DNA of 64,000 nucleotides, from positions 868,001-932,000 of the forward strand of contig WTXG01000004.1 of the NCBI GenBank assembly GCA_022496185.1. Direction: 5' to 3'. Within the stretch, counting starts at the first letter, position 1. Each line of letters starts with the position of its first letter. Below, piece by piece: positions 39,864-53,426 of this stretch. The position numbers and the translations under genes were made by a program. Below the pieces are notes generated by a model. The model worked only from the letters and a program-made list of their open reading frames with translations, ran no database searches and was not told where the DNA came from. The DNA comes from Multifurca ochricompacta. Its lineage: Eukaryota; Basidiomycota; Agaricomycetes; Russulales; Russulaceae.

Positions 39864-42800
39864 ATGCCAACTCGCGCTGCCACTGCCGCTGCCACTGCCG
39901 CCGCCGCTGTTGCTGCCGCCTCCAATATGCGCACCACTCGCTCACGTAGAGTGTCAGCACAACCCTCGGGTAAAGAGAATGGCACGGCCTCCCTCCCTTC
40001 CTTACCGTCGAAGGGTAAGGAAAAGGCTGCCCCTAAAAAAACTACTCCTGCTCGAGGTGTGAAGGCAAAGGAGGAGGAACTGTTTTGTTCGTGTCGTGGT
40101 GTCGATGATGGAACCCCTATGGTTCAATGCGGAACTTGTGACGAATGGTAAGCACACAAAGCCCCATTGATCCCTCTCCTTCCCCCCCCCCTCCCCCCCC
40201 CCCTCCATCCCTGCATGTCGCATGTTTGACCAATGACCACTCAGGTACCACTTTCGGTGTGTTCAGCTCAGCGAAGATGATGCAAGTGAGATTAGTGAGT
40301 CACGAGTTGCTTTGTCTCTACCCGCCTTTAAAACCATTTTCTGACCCATATCCCACTTTTTTATTACATTTCAGTGGTTTATGTATGTCCTTCGTGTCAG
40401 GAGAAGACCGGCAGGCGTACAGTGAGTAAGTGTCAGACGCGTTCCGATGACGATGTGCGACAACATCACTACCCCGCTTTCTCCTTTTTTTTTCCGTATT
40501 GTTGTACTCTCCCATCTTGTAACGACTCACGTCTACGTCTGCTGGGTACCCGTGTTTCGTCACAATACGTCTTGGTATTGGCACGCTGCCCCCCCCTATG
40601 TCAGCGATAGCCCGCCTGAGCTGCATGTGTCCCTTCACTGGCGCTAGTTGCATATTATCGTGTCTGAATGATACCGTCTGGTATCAGCGTGTGGTCGGAT
40701 CAAGACTCGCCTATGCCGCCATCTATGCATATGTAATGTGAGACCACACGCCAAGGTCTTGCAGGCAATCCTGACACCGTTTCCCGTTTTGCTTTTATTT
40801 TTTTATTTTTTTTGGCTGCTCCTTTACATCTCTTTTTTCTCGTTTTCGCCCTTGAAAGGGAACCGTGCTGACTCAAAAGTTTGATAGTGGAATGGGAAGG
40901 GTCGGAAGCGCTTGAACCTATTGAGGACGCCTCAACTGACGAGGAACTAACAACAAAGGGACCAACAACGGCGACAGAGGCAATAGGAAAAGGCAAGACG
41001 CAGCCAAATCGGGCAGAAAAGCCTGCGCAGGCAGAGGAGTCCGAGCCCGAAACGGAATGGAAGCGGAGGCAGAAACGGCGGCCGTCTCCTGCGGAGGTGT
41101 CCGAGTCAAGCGACAACGAGAGTGGCGACGAGTACGTCGATGAAGGGGATGGCGGAGGGGCAGCGGGAACTAAGCATAAACGAAGGGTGCGTCCATCATT
41201 CATCATTCAACCCCGCGACGCCACGTGCTCATGGATTTATAGCGACTAAATAATCGGCGCATCGCTGCCCTGTCGTCGTCCGACTCTGACGAAGATAGCA
41301 AGAAGGGGGCGACTAGTGCTCATGTGCGGCGCACGAGCACCGCTTCGGCAAAGACTAAGCCAGTCTCCGCATCGTCCCCGCAGCCGAGCACGCTCAAGCG
41401 CAAACAATCTACTGCGACCGCTACGCCAAGCACGACCAAGCGTAAGCGTGCCGAGTCATTATCTACGACCGCGATGTCTGCGACTGAGGATGTCGCGCGG
41501 AAGTATTGCCTTGGGAAGTTCACTGAAATGTTCACGAGCATCTTTATGCAGTATCCACATGTTCAGCAGGAGAGTCAGGGACAAAAGCATGTCGAGGGGA
41601 AAGAGAAGGAACAAGAGGAAGAGGGAGGGGAGGCAGGCGAGGAAGGTGAGCATATTGAGTTCAACGGGGCGAAGACTATGGTGGAGAGAAAGTCGGAGAC
41701 GTCCGAGGAGGAAAAGACTCAAGCGCGGGAGCGCGCAATGCATTTTGCGGTGGAAGTCGAGCAGGCGGTGTTTGAAACGTATGCGGAGCCGGACAAGTAT
41801 GGCAAACCGAGCGCGGGCGCGAAATACAAGTACGCATTCGCATTCCTTGTGGATATTCATTGTTGTGCACTTTTGACTGATGGACGCTGCAGGGAGCGTT
41901 TCCGCACGCTCACCTTCAACTTACAGCAATCTGATCGAGTAGCACTACACAAGTGCATCTCTCTGGCCAGGTCGCGCCGTCGAACTTTCGACTATGTCCT
42001 CAACGGAGCTCGCATCGCAAGAACAGCAACAGTCTATCAAACAAGCCGAGCAAGAAGCCCTCGAGCACTCCATCCTAATCAAGACGACGGCCCCGCGCGC
42101 CAAGATCACTCATAAGGGCTTGCAGGACATCGAAGACCTCAATGAGGACTCGGCCATTGCTAAACAACGGAACGTGAACTGGAGGTGGCGGAACAGGAAC
42201 GGGAGCGCGAGCGTATCGCGAGGCTCCGTGCGGTACAACCCCTGGCTCATGCGCACTCGAACCCGCCATCGGCGTCGGTACCACCCGAATCACCATCGTA
42301 CCCTCCTCTTCTACTGCTACCGCTGGGTCAGCGACGCCTTGGGGCGCACCGCCGCCTGCGAATGGAGTAACTGCACAAACACAAACACAAATACAAACAG
42401 CGTCTGATCTTGGACATGCTGTCGATTCGGAGCTCAATCTAGGCGATTTTATTCATATTGACGACGAGCCGCCTGAATCTACGCCCACGTCTGGGCCTCC
42501 GGACTTGCCCGCGGCAACGACGGGAAGCGGGTCAGGAGTCGTTGGACAAGGACAGCAGCAAGGACAGCAATCGACACCGATCACTGGGATTTCGCCTTTT
42601 GCGCCGAGTAAACCGGATATGCCGCCTCGTGCGTCTTTCGATTTGAATGCGCTGTGGTCTGCACCACCTGTTCTGCCTCCAACACCGAAGGAGGACAGAG
42701 AGGAAGGTGGAGGCGAAGGTGGAGGTGGAATTTCTTCGGAGGAGAATGGCGGCGGAGATGCGATGGACCTCGGCACTCCACCGGATGAGGAAGGTGTAAG

Positions 42801-44675
42801 CGCGAATGCGGGAGAGTCTGCGCCGGCAAATGAGCCAAAAGTGGAAGTGGAAGTGGAGCGCGAAGGAGAAGTTGGAGCTGGAGTTGGAGTTGGAGATGAA
42901 GTGGGAGATGAAGTTGAAGGTGAAATGAAGATGACGATGAAGATGAAGATGGAGATGAAGATGGAGGTGAAGATGGAGGTGGAGCTGATCTGGACTTTGC
43001 GATGTTTTTGGGTCAAGAGGATGAGGAAAAGGAAAGGAAAGGGAAAAAGAAAAGGAAAAGGAAAAGGAAGAGACAAAGATGAAGATGAAGATGATCGAAT
43101 TGACTTCGCGGCCGGATCCGCAAGCTATCTTCGATGGGTTGCCGCGAATATGGAATGGTATCGTGAGTTTACACTTTTATTATTATTATTCCCTTTTATT
43201 TTTCAACGAAGGATGAGTGCAGATCAGTATGCCAATCGACTCAACCGTGTCACAAGAGCTCAAGGTCGATGCACGCCAAATCGGTGGTCGCCGTCTTGCG
43301 TGCGATTCACCCCTTTGGCGCACGCTTTTTCCAATCGATCACTTGAGGATCGATGGTCGTGTAGCCGTCGGTAGCTCGGCACAATATTTACTTGCTTCTA
43401 GGCTCAACTCGACTAAGGAACTCATCGCGGTCGCTTGGACGCCCGTTTCGGACGTGGATATGACCGCCCTCAAGACCATCTCAACCTTTCTTATCAATAA
43501 AGAGTGAGTCAAACCAAATAAAAAAGATACTTGATTCTTATTCATTTATTTACTTATTTATTTTCCTAACCTAGTCGTCATGGATTAATCTTTCCTTGGG
43601 GCTCGAGGGGTCGAGAATGGGGTCGAGAACTCTACGTCATCCCATTACTCAGTTCTTACTCCCTCCCAGAGTACATCGAACTTCTTGACGATCTCCATCT
43701 CCCTAAAAACCGAAATGCTGATTTACTCATCGGCATCTGGGTCCTTAACCGTGGCAGGCTTGCTATCCTCCAGCCACCGCCAGTAGTATCTCAACTACCA
43801 CAATCACAACCACCATTACCACCACCACCACCACACCACCTCAACTACTACCACCACAACCACCACCACAACAACAACATCTACAACCACATCAACCCGG
43901 TTCAGCGGGCCAGCTCCCACCATCGTTTGGGTTACCACCAGGACCAGGACCAGGACAGCACTCGTCTGTATTACCCCCGGCTCTCGCATCTGCATTGGCA
44001 AGTATTTTGCCAATTGCAGGGGTACTGCCTCTCAATGCCGCACCAGCTGCGCTCGCAGCTGCACTTACTTCCAATCTGCCTACCAGCGCCTTACCAGCGC
44101 CACTACCGCCACCACCACCGCCACCACCACCGTTACTGCACCAATTACCACCATTATTACCACTACCACCACAACCGCCATTTACACACCCATCTCCTGT
44201 TCCCACTTCCTTGATATCACCTTCATCTGCAGCAGATTTGGCGGCGCAGGTTGCGTCGCTCACACCAGAACAGATTCAGGCGATGTTGATTACATTGCAA
44301 CAACAACAACAACAGCAACAGCAACAACATCCGCAACAACAATCGCCACCCCCGCCGCCACCACCACCTCAGATGCCACCAATGCAGAAATCATACGGTG
44401 GTGGTGGGTATGACGAGCGTGAGCGTGAGCGCAGTGATAGTGCTGCGCGCTATGGAGGTGGGTACTATAGTCGTGATGAGACGATGCGAACACGAGGTGG
44501 TCGTGGAGGAGGAGGAGGAGGACGTAGAGGCCCTGGACCCGGTGGCGTAGGTGGACGTGAAGATAGCAGAACAGGGGCTGAGTATCGACGAATGTCCGAT
44601 GGTGGATGGTCTGGGCGTGGGCGAGGTGGTGCATCACCTGTACGACGAGGAGATGCACCTCCATATTGGAGGTGA
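39864..44675 (+). CDS. Bye1-like PHD-TFIIS-SPOC transcription factor
   Basis: Nuclear protein with the Bye1 architecture; yeast Bye1 reads H3K4me3 and binds RNA polymerase II. ATG 39864 opens an Ala-rich, basic N-terminus. The PHD finger is CSCRGVDDGTPMVQCGTC, then EWYHFRCVQL and VYVCPSCQEK across two introns. The TFIIS central domain runs from VARKYCLGKFTEMF (about 41493) through ERFRTLTFNLQQSD to MSSTELAS (about 42015). After a Lys/Glu-rich linker the SPOC domain spans about 43130-43790 (MPIDSTVSQELKV, GRRLACDSPLWRTL, GLIFPWGSRGREW, LLIGIWVLNRGRLAIL). The tail is Pro-, Gln- and RGG-rich, ending at TGA 44675. Single bases seem missing near 41970, 41987, 42172 and again within the 43800-43870 repeat. 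Confidence 0.85.
42840..43085. repeat. GGAAGTT/GAAGATG-type coding repeats
   Basis: Short purine-rich units (GGAGTT, GATGAAGTG, GAAGATG, GGAAAA) make a low-complexity charged linker before the SPOC domain of the Bye1-like protein. Frame assignment within the repeat is uncertain because the charged read switches between Asp/Glu and Lys/Met. Confidence 0.7.
43800..44360. repeat. CCA/CAA triplet repeats in the Bye1-like tail
   Basis: Runs of CCACCA, CAACAA and CAGCAA encode polyproline and polyglutamine in one frame and polyhistidine in another. The interruption CCACACCACC near 43830 is a plausible place for a lost base, since the frame downstream differs from that upstream. Confidence 0.75.
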
Positions 44676-44952
44676 TGGTAGCTTTTCAACTTTTTTTTTT
44701 TCTTTCTTTCTTTTCTTCTGGCTTTTCGTGTTATTTCTGCACACTTGCTTTTACTCTCAAACTTAGTTTATGATTTATGATTTATGTTGTTGTTGTGCTG
44801 CATGCGTGCATGTATGCGTTGCGTTAGTACAATTAATATGTGAAGGCATCTCGGGCCGGAGATCCACGATCTTAAAAGCTGAAGCTGATAATAATATCAT
44901 GAAATCAGCAACACCGACGACCTCAACTTGCAAACAATAAAGAAAGAAAGGG

Positions 44953-47900
44953 ATGGGTCATTTGATCACTTTAGCGACGTGAATCCTGTCTTTATTCTCT
45001 ATTCTCTATTTTACAATCTCACCCCTCTTCACTTTAGATGGTAACGTGCCTCCTCCCTCTCTCATCACCTAGAAAACAACAAACGTCCTATCCTACAGCT
45101 CGCTGAACCAATGGGCGATGGATTTTCAGGTGCGTGAGCATTTGGTTTCCTTTTCTCCGTCTCAACTGCTACGCGGTATGATTGTCGCGATCGGACAGGG
45201 GAATATGGAGCGGATCCTCGAGAGTATCGTCATTGCCAAAGAACGCGGTGCCACGGTTCGCGTCGGGCCCGAGCTCGAGATTCCGGGCTATGGTTGTTTG
45301 GATCATTTTCTTGAAGGTCAGTTAGTGAGAGGTTCTTACAGTAGGATTTTTTTGAAAATGCAATATGTGTTAAGGTGATACGGTACTTCATTCGTGGGAG
45401 GTACTCGCGAATATACTCTCTTCGGGTGACAAAACGCTCGACATTCTATGCGATATAGGGATGTACGCCTGACTTTTTTTTTTTTGGTTCTTTTACGATG
45501 GACACATCAAGGTGATTGACCATCGATGATTTTTCCTCCTTCAAGGCCAGTGATTCACAAGAACGTGATTTACAATTGCCGCGTTATCATCCATAATGGC
45601 AAGATCTTGCTTATCCGACCCAAGATGTGGCTCGCGAACGACGGTAATTATCGTGAACTACGTTATTTTACCCCTTGGCAGAAGCACCGTCAGTGGGAGG
45701 ATCATTACCTGCCACGTATCGTGCAAGCCGTCACTGGCCAGGTGGGACCAAGTCTTTCCCTTCCCTTTCCTCCCTCATTTTTAACTTTTCACGAGATAGA
45801 TTAAAGTGCCTTTTGGGGACTGCGTGGTCAGTACGATGGATACGTGCATCGGGGTTGAGCTGTGCGAGGAACTTTTTACCCCGGCAAGGTAAATCGATCT
45901 CGTCCTTGCAAGGACGGGAAAACGTCTTATCAGTTGTTGCGTTGCGTCACTGCTACAGCCCGCACATACTCATGGGACTCGATGGCGTCGAAATTTTTAC
46001 CAACTCGAGTGGTAGTCACCACGAGCTGAGAAAACTCAACACGCGTGTTGAGCTTATCAAAGAAGCTACTCTCAAGGTAGTAGTTGACCCTTTCTCCCTT
46101 TTAAACTTAACCTAACTGGAGAACCGAAAAAAAAAAAAAAAAAAAAAAACACCACCTGTCGTACTGTGTCGCACAGCTTGGTGGCGTGTACCTCTACGCA
46201 AACCAACAAGGTTGCGACGGGGACCGGTTGTACTACGATGGCTGCGCAATGATCGCACTTAATGGGCGTATCATCGCGCAGGGCTCTCAATTCTCCCTCA
46301 CGGATGTCGAAGTAGTCTCGGCGACGGTAGACATCGAGGACGTGCGTGCGTACCGCACCAAGAGTAGTCGCAGCATGCAGGCTGCAGGTTCGGATAGCTA
46401 CCACCGCATCGAGGCCCCCATAGCGCTTTCCAGTGGCAGATTCAACGCGATCGAGGAGCTCAATCGGCCCGCGGCGCTACCTCAAGAAGTGCGATATCAC
46501 ACCCCCGAGGAGGAGATCGCGTGAGTTGTGGTTGTTGTTGTTGTTGTTCCCTCTGTCTCTATCCGCAGCCTCTGATGGCGTTGACGGTGGACGATTGTTG
46601 CGTCGGCGCCACGGGTGGTAAACAGATTGGGTCCAGCGTGCTGGTTGTGGGATTACCTGCGTCGCTCGCGTACGCAAGGGTACTTTCTCCCGCTTAGCGG
46701 AGGCATCGATAGTTGCGCGACAGCCGTGATCGTGTATTCGATGTGTCGTCTGGTCGTCGATGCCGTGCGTTGTGGAAGTACGTTCGAATCATTCCCATTG
46801 GGTTACCTAATATCCTTGCCGCTGCTGGTGGAAAAACTGACGCCTACTAACACCACGCGGGGGTGTAATCAGACAAGCAGGTGATCGCGGATGCGCGACG
46901 CATTGCAGGTGAGCCTGAGGAGTCGGACTATCTGCCCACAGACGCTCGCGAGTTGTGCGGACGGATCATGCACACATGTTATATGGGCACGGAAAACTCC
47001 AGTGCAGACACGCGTGGGCGTGCTAAGGAGCTTGCGGAGGCGATTGGAAGGTTCGGCATGTTCTTCTCTAACCCCCCCCCCCCCACCCCCGCGCCTCCCC
47101 TTGCGTACTGATTCCTGGGTGGGTCTTTAAGTTACCATACGGACCTAAACATGGACAACATCGTGACGACACTCCGAACGCTTTTTGAACTCGTCACGGG
47201 CAGACGACCACGTTTCCGCGTGCATGGAGGGAGCGATGCGGAGAACCTCGCGTTGCAGAATATTCAAGCGCGTTTGAGGATGGTGATCGCGTACTTTTTT
47301 GCTCAGCTCTTGCCTTGGGTACGTGGGCGTTCTGGTGGACTACTCGTGCTTGGAAGCGCAAACGTCGATGAAAGGTGGGTGTATTTTATTTTATTTTGAA
47401 TTCGCCTTTTTTTTTGTTCTTTTTTTTCTTCGCTCTCGGATGGATTTTGATGCAGCTGTGAAACGCAGCTTGCGGGGTTACTTGACCAAGTATGACTGCT
47501 CGTCCGGTGGGTGATTTTCCTTGTTTTTATTTTTGTTCCGATTGCGGGGTGATTAAACCGGGGCCACCGCATCTCCCTGCGGAACATGCATGTATGTTAG
47601 CGGACGTTAATCCAATTGGTGGGATCAGCAAGACGGACCTGAAACGATTCATCGGATGGGCGCAGGAGAACTTCCAGCTTGCGATTCTCTCGAGGTATAG
47701 TACATTGTTGAGTAGATTGAAATTTTCCTGAAGAGAGCTTTGTGGTCGTGCAGTTTCCTGACTGCGGTACCTACGGCGGAGCTGGAGCCATTGACGGAAA
47801 CGTATGTGCAGGCTGACGAGGTGAGGCTGCCTCTGCTGTTTGTTTTGTGGGAGGGTGTTGACCTGGATGGTGTTCCTCGGTCGGGCAAAGGCTGACATGG

Positions 47901-48378
47901 GAATGACGTATGAGGAACTATCCGTGTTTGGGCGGCTTCGCAAGGTGGAAAAGTGTGGACCGTACAGCATATTCACTAAATTGTTGCACGAATGGGGGGC
48001 GCGACTGTCACCGAGAGAGATTGGGGAGAAAGTGAAGTTATTTTACTTTGAGTACGCGCGAAATAGACACAAGATGACCACGCTCACGCCATCGTATCAT
48101 GCGGTACGCGTTGTTTAGATTGTTTTAATTTGGACCTACTGACAACCCTACTACTTACTTACAGGAGGCGTATAGCCCGGATGACAACCGTACGTGTCGC
48201 ATCACGTGACAATTGGTTTATTTGTTTGTTTTTTGTTGACAACTGTTCATTTCATTTTCACACAGGTTTTGACATGCGACCTTTTTTATATCCATCACGC
48301 TTTCCATGGCAGTTTAAGAAGATTGATAAAGTTGCAGCGATGTTGCCGGATCCGGATGGATCAAAAAAAACGGAGTGA
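44953..48378 (+). CDS. QNS1: Glutamine-dependent NAD+ synthetase
   Basis: Final step of NAD+ synthesis: amidation of deamido-NAD+ using glutamine and ATP. ATG 44953 gives MGHLITLAT, spliced to [10 protein letters not shown]. The N-terminal nitrilase-type glutaminase shows its Glu-Lys-Cys triad in [33 protein letters not shown] and [11 protein letters not shown]. The C-terminal synthetase has the PP-loop [12 protein letters not shown], then [41 protein letters not shown] and [12 protein letters not shown], ending [17 protein letters not shown]. About fourteen short introns. All exons join in phase with no missing base, which makes this a good internal control for sequence quality. The intron before the LGG segment (about 46075-46177) holds a run of about 22 A. 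Confidence 0.93.
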
Positions 48379-48692
48379 TTCGCTTACGAAATCTGATTTA
48401 ATCTAAACTAGAAAAGGAAATAGGGATACTTGATAAACCGGTGACACTTTGCATTTGATGACACTCCTTCTTGACACGCCTTCCCTTGTCATTTTTTGGT
48501 ACCGCGCGTGTCTTTCTTGTCATTCATTTTTCATGTCCGAAGAATGTTGCACGTCCACGTCTCTTCCTTCTTCTCAGAGCGCGATCTTTTCTCCCGATTT
48601 ACGGTTGACACCCCCTCTTAAAGCCTCACACCCGTGCCAGCCTTGCCTCGCCTCTGTCGCCCACACCCACGCATATCCCCATCCCCATCACC

Positions 48693-51600
48693 ATGTCTTC
48701 AAAGTCATCCTCCAAATTCCTCTCCCGCGCCTCGGTCAGTTCTTTTCTTTTACCGTAGACGCCCTCTCCTTAATCAATATCCTTATAACTGTTTATCAGA
48801 CTATTAACCCAATCAAGTCAAATACACAACCTTCTGACAATGAGGCCGCCGCCATAAGAGATTTTCAGAACGCGGTCAGTGTCGTCAAAACGCGTGTACC
48901 GCGTTATATTATCATATTTTTTACTCAATCATTCCCAACCAGTTCAAGAAGAGCACTGCTTCTTATCACGAACCTTCCGCCTTTGTGAGTACCCACTCCC
49001 ATGATGACGTAGCCTTTTTTCTGATTGAGTTTTCAGGCTGCAGTCATTGATGCCTTCAAGCACATCAACTCGCTCGATGATCGTAAAATGGCCGTAAGTC
49101 CTCGGAACGTATCCCGGCCTGTATCTTCTCCGCCTCTAACTGCGGCGATTTCATAAGCTCGAACACGTCGTCGCCTTCCTGGCGCAACACGCAGATGGTA
49201 TCCTGAAAGACAGAGTGGCTGAGTTCCAGAATAAGCTTGTCCGACTCCGTTCGTATCCTTTTCTCAGCTTTCTTGTGCATAATTCGTCGTCTGACGCCTT
49301 GCGTCCGACCGCGATTCAGTCTACGACGATCTTTCCCATCCACCAGCGACTTACATTGGCCCCAAATACGCTTATCGCAGGCCAGACGGGTCCTTTAACA
49401 ATATCACGGATCCCAGCATGGGCAAAGCCCATGAACCGTACGCTCGCAGTGTACAGCAGACGCACCCCATCCCACGCAACATGCTTCCAGACGCCGGCCT
49501 TGTCTTTGATACCTTGCTCAAGCGCAGAAAGGTGGGGAAACTCGCATTCCGTTTTCGCTCTCCCCGTACCATCCATTGACGCGTGTTTTTAGTTTGTCAG
49601 ACACCCTGGTGGACTATCCAGCATGATGTTCTCATTTGCTGCTCTTGTCATCCACACGTAAGCTTGATTACATCTTGTCTTTTAAGCGCCCGCAGCACTA
49701 TTTTTAACAACATGATGATCCGTATAAGTGTGTTCCGCACATCTCATAAAGATGTCAACGTCAACGAGACGTCGTCTTATGTCGACCTCGCGCCATTGTA
49801 TGGAAACGATGAGAAGACCCTCAACAAGATTCGCGTGCGTGACGGGCGTGGGCTTATCCTTCCTGATACATTCGCCGAGGATCGTTTGATGCTACTTCCC
49901 CCGGCTGTCTGCGTGTTGCTCGTGCTATTCAGTCGTAACCACAACGTACGTTTCCTACTTTGCTTTCCCCCCCCTCCAACGCGTACTTTATTTTTATTTT
50001 TTCCTGACCGCCGTCTTTTTAGTACATCGCCAACAAGTTGCTTGAAATTAACGAGCGTGTAACCTATGTTAACCCGGATAGTATCTCTTTGGATGATCCT
50101 GAACGTGTGAAGAAGCTTGCAGATCAGGACGAAGACATTTTCCAGACCGCGCGTCTCATCAACTGCTCTTGGTTCGGAAGTGCCATCTTTTCCGACTACT
50201 TTAGCAGCATTCTCGGTCTTGTTCGTCAAGGCAGCACATGGAGTTTGGATCCCTTTGGTGTACGTAATATGGTTCCTTCTACCCATTCCATTTTTTAAAT
50301 TCAATCATTTTGGCAGGAAATGCGCGATTCAGATCACAAGCTCTTTGAACGAGGTCGTGGGAATGTCTGCAGTGTCGAAGTAAGTACCTATGATAACGGG
50401 CGCGTGTAACGTCACCTGATCATGATATACCAATGCAGTTCAACTGCCTCTACCGGTGGCATGCAACTACGTCCGAGGCTGACGAGAAATGGGTCGAACA
50501 GTTGATGGGTCACATCTTCCCTAGCCAGTCAGTGGAGGACGTAAGTTGGTGTCACGTCATCTCTACGTGATCTGCCCACTCACCGTGATCCCATAGCTTA
50601 CCGTTAGCGACTTTTTGAGCGCTGTTGGTAAGATCCAAAAGCAAGAGCCTGACATTTCCCACTGGACGTTTGGCAAGTGAGTTATAATATTTGATGTGAT
50701 TTGCTACGTATTTGTACTGATGACCTTTTCTCCTTAGCTTGCAGCGTGGACCAGATGGAAGATTTAAGGATAGCGAGCTGGCAGCTATCATCAAGAACGC
50801 GTATGTAAAACTCTTAGGTTGCCCTTGGTTCGGTAGTCTGACTGACCAAAAAAACAAATATGACAGTACTGAGCACCCAGCTGCCGCTTTCGGGGCGCGT
50901 GGCACGCCTCATGTTATGAGATTGCATGAGATCATGGGCATCGAATCTAACCGCCGTTGGGGTGTCTGTTCATTGAATGAGTTCCGCAAGGTATGTGATT
51001 TATTTATTTTTTCCCCCGCGCGCAGTCTGTCTTTAATTTTGTTCTTACTGCCAGTTCCTTGGTCTTAAAAGTAAGTAGACGACCTCCGTTTATAACGCCT
51101 ACCTTCATATTTGAATTTCTTCGATGCAGCTTATACAACCTTTTTGGAATGGAACTCCGACCCTGAGATTGCAGAGGCGGCGGAACGCCTGTACGCCAAA
51201 GTTGATAACCTTGAACTTTATGTTGGCTTACAAGCGGAGGAAGCAAAGCCCGTTGTTGACGGCGCCGGTCTCTGTCCTGGTGCGCTCAAGCTCCCTTTAC
51301 TATATATGTATATCATTGGGCTTATCTTGTCTTTATAGGATACACAATCAGCCGTGCTATTCTCAGCGATGCCATTGCTCTAACGCGTGGCGATCGTTTC
51401 TTTACCATGGATCACACTCCATTCAACCTCACTGCGTGGGGTTACGCGGATAGCCAGCGTGACCCGAAAGGGCCTGGAAATGGAAGCATACTCGGTCGTC
51501 TGATCCTTCGTGCCTTGCCGGGCGAGTTTACTGAGAACAGTACTTACACATGGTTCCCACTCCAAACGCCAGAGTCTATGAAGGTTTTCCTTGGCAAGCT

Positions 51601-53426
51601 CGGCACTGCTGATCGCTACAGCTTCAACCGCCCTGGTGACCCACCGGCCACCGCTATTGCAAGGGAGTACAATGAGGTGCAACAAATATGGGCAGCACCC
51701 AGTTCCGCCCTTCATATGGCGAGAAGGCTTCGCGCGTCGTTTCCGGTGAAGGGTATGTAACCACGCTCTAGTTGAATTATGAGTACACCGAGCGACCGTC
51801 GTTGGCAGGTTTTTCCTTGCATCGGACAACGACGCTGAGAGGCTGCGCGACCAGCGCGAGGTTCTGCGTGTGCTGCGAACATCACCAGAAGAGGCAGAGA
51901 AGATTGCTCACTACTTCTACGAAAAGACACGCGAGCTTATCAATGCAAAGTCTTTTTCCCTCTCTGATAAGAACGTCAAATTGGTGGACATTGCTCGTGA
52001 TGTGCTGCGTTACGTTCCTTTGTACTGGACCGCGACGGAACTGGTATGTGAATTTTTTTTAAAAGTGATGTCCATCACTAACAAGTCCGATAGGCTGGTT
52101 TGACGCTTAAAGCGCACCAGGATGCACCAGGCGACTATACGGAGGCTGAGCTCTATGAGATGATCACCGATATATACTCGTATGCGCTGTCACTGTTCCG
52201 TTTCTTGATGCGGCTATCGACGTGCACATAGATTCCTATTCCTCGATGTTGACCCATCTAAATCGATGAACCTCGAGGCAAAGGTAAAAGAGCATATCAG
52301 GGATCTGCAGCGCCACATCAAGGCCAATATTCTAGACGATGTAGGAGGCAAGGTTGGCTGGTTATATATCCTTTCAATGCATTTCCGTTGTCCTCACACA
52401 TCGCTTTGCAGCTGTCCATCTCGGGCCTCGTCGGTTCTATCCAATCGCTGTTCTCTGCCAAGTCAAGGAAGCAGAGGCTCACTGTCGCGGAAAACCTTTT
52501 TGCAAGCGGTGCCTCTGCCGACCGAACTACGAACAACGTTTTGTCGCTCCTCGTTGGCGCATCTGTCGAACTTTCACAATGTGAATGCTCTACACCCTTT
52601 GGTTTTAAAGCAGGGCTAAAGGGACAACGATTCTAGCAATCATCAACGTTGTCAATTTTTACCTTGACCAGCCTGATGTGGTGAAGCTGCTCAGGGTTTG
52701 TCACTCCAAAGACGCTGCACTGGAGGGTTACATCTACGAGGCCATGCGTAAGTAATGGCAACATGACTCGAGGGTGAAGTTGAGTGCTGATTTCATGTCG
52801 TTCAGGCATTGACCCTCCGTTCCGTGGTGTCTACCGTAAGTTTTTTTTTTTTTTTCGTGACCATCAGCGCATCACTAACATCTACAAATCTAGGCGAATC
52901 CTTGGCCGAACAAACCGTTGGGAGTCTGACACTCTTCAAAGGCCAACGTGTCTTTGTCGACCTTGCACATGCTAGCCATGACGTAGGTTCTACTAGCATT
53001 CCTCATGTCTCCGTATTGATCAAGTCAACAGCCCCATGTATTCCCCGATCCTAAGACCGTCGATGTGAATCGTGAGCCCAAAGACCACTACCTCACTGGC
53101 GACGGCGTTACCCGTTCTCTCGGGGTTGAGCTGACGACCAAGATCATGAGCCAAGTGCTCCGGGCTGTATTCGAGTTGGACGGTCTCCGCCGCGGACCTG
53201 GCCTTTCGGGCACACTAAAACGTTACAAAGTCGCTGCAGTGAATACGCTCCGGCATGAGTACCTCGGCGCGGACCAACTTCCAACTGCGTGGCCGAATAC
53301 GATGGCCCTCCAGGTAAGCACATCTTTCCATCAACTATATTCTCCTGTGCGACTTGCTGACTCGGGGGTGGTGCACGATAATAGTATGACGCCGCAGTTG
53401 GACAGGCATCTGCGAATGGAGCGTAG
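48693..53426 (+). CDS. Ppo-type fatty acid dioxygenase / P450 fusion
   Basis: Psi-factor-producing oxygenase family: an N-terminal heme peroxidase (cyclooxygenase-like) dioxygenase fused to a cytochrome P450 domain, making oxylipin signals from linoleic acid. ATG 48693 starts MSSKSSSKFLSRAS. Landmarks are HPPATYIGPKYAYRRPDG, SYVDLAPLYGNDEKTLNK, the catalytic Tyr in FNCLYRWHATTS, and GFFLASDNDAERLRDQ in the P450 part. Where the P450 heme-thiolate motif is expected (GDGxHxCLG) the protein reads GDGVTRSLG, lacking the Cys. Many small introns. The last exon is probably 53385-53426, ending QYDAAVGQASANGA. One base seems missing at 51687, between NEVQQI and GSTQFRPSYGEKASR, and possibly a T at the next exon start (about 51810). 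Confidence 0.87.

Noticed and set aside
14610..51690. Programmed ribosomal frameshifting at the many frame breaks
   Set aside because: The sites share no slippery heptamer and occur in unrelated nuclear genes; lost bases in the assembly are simpler.
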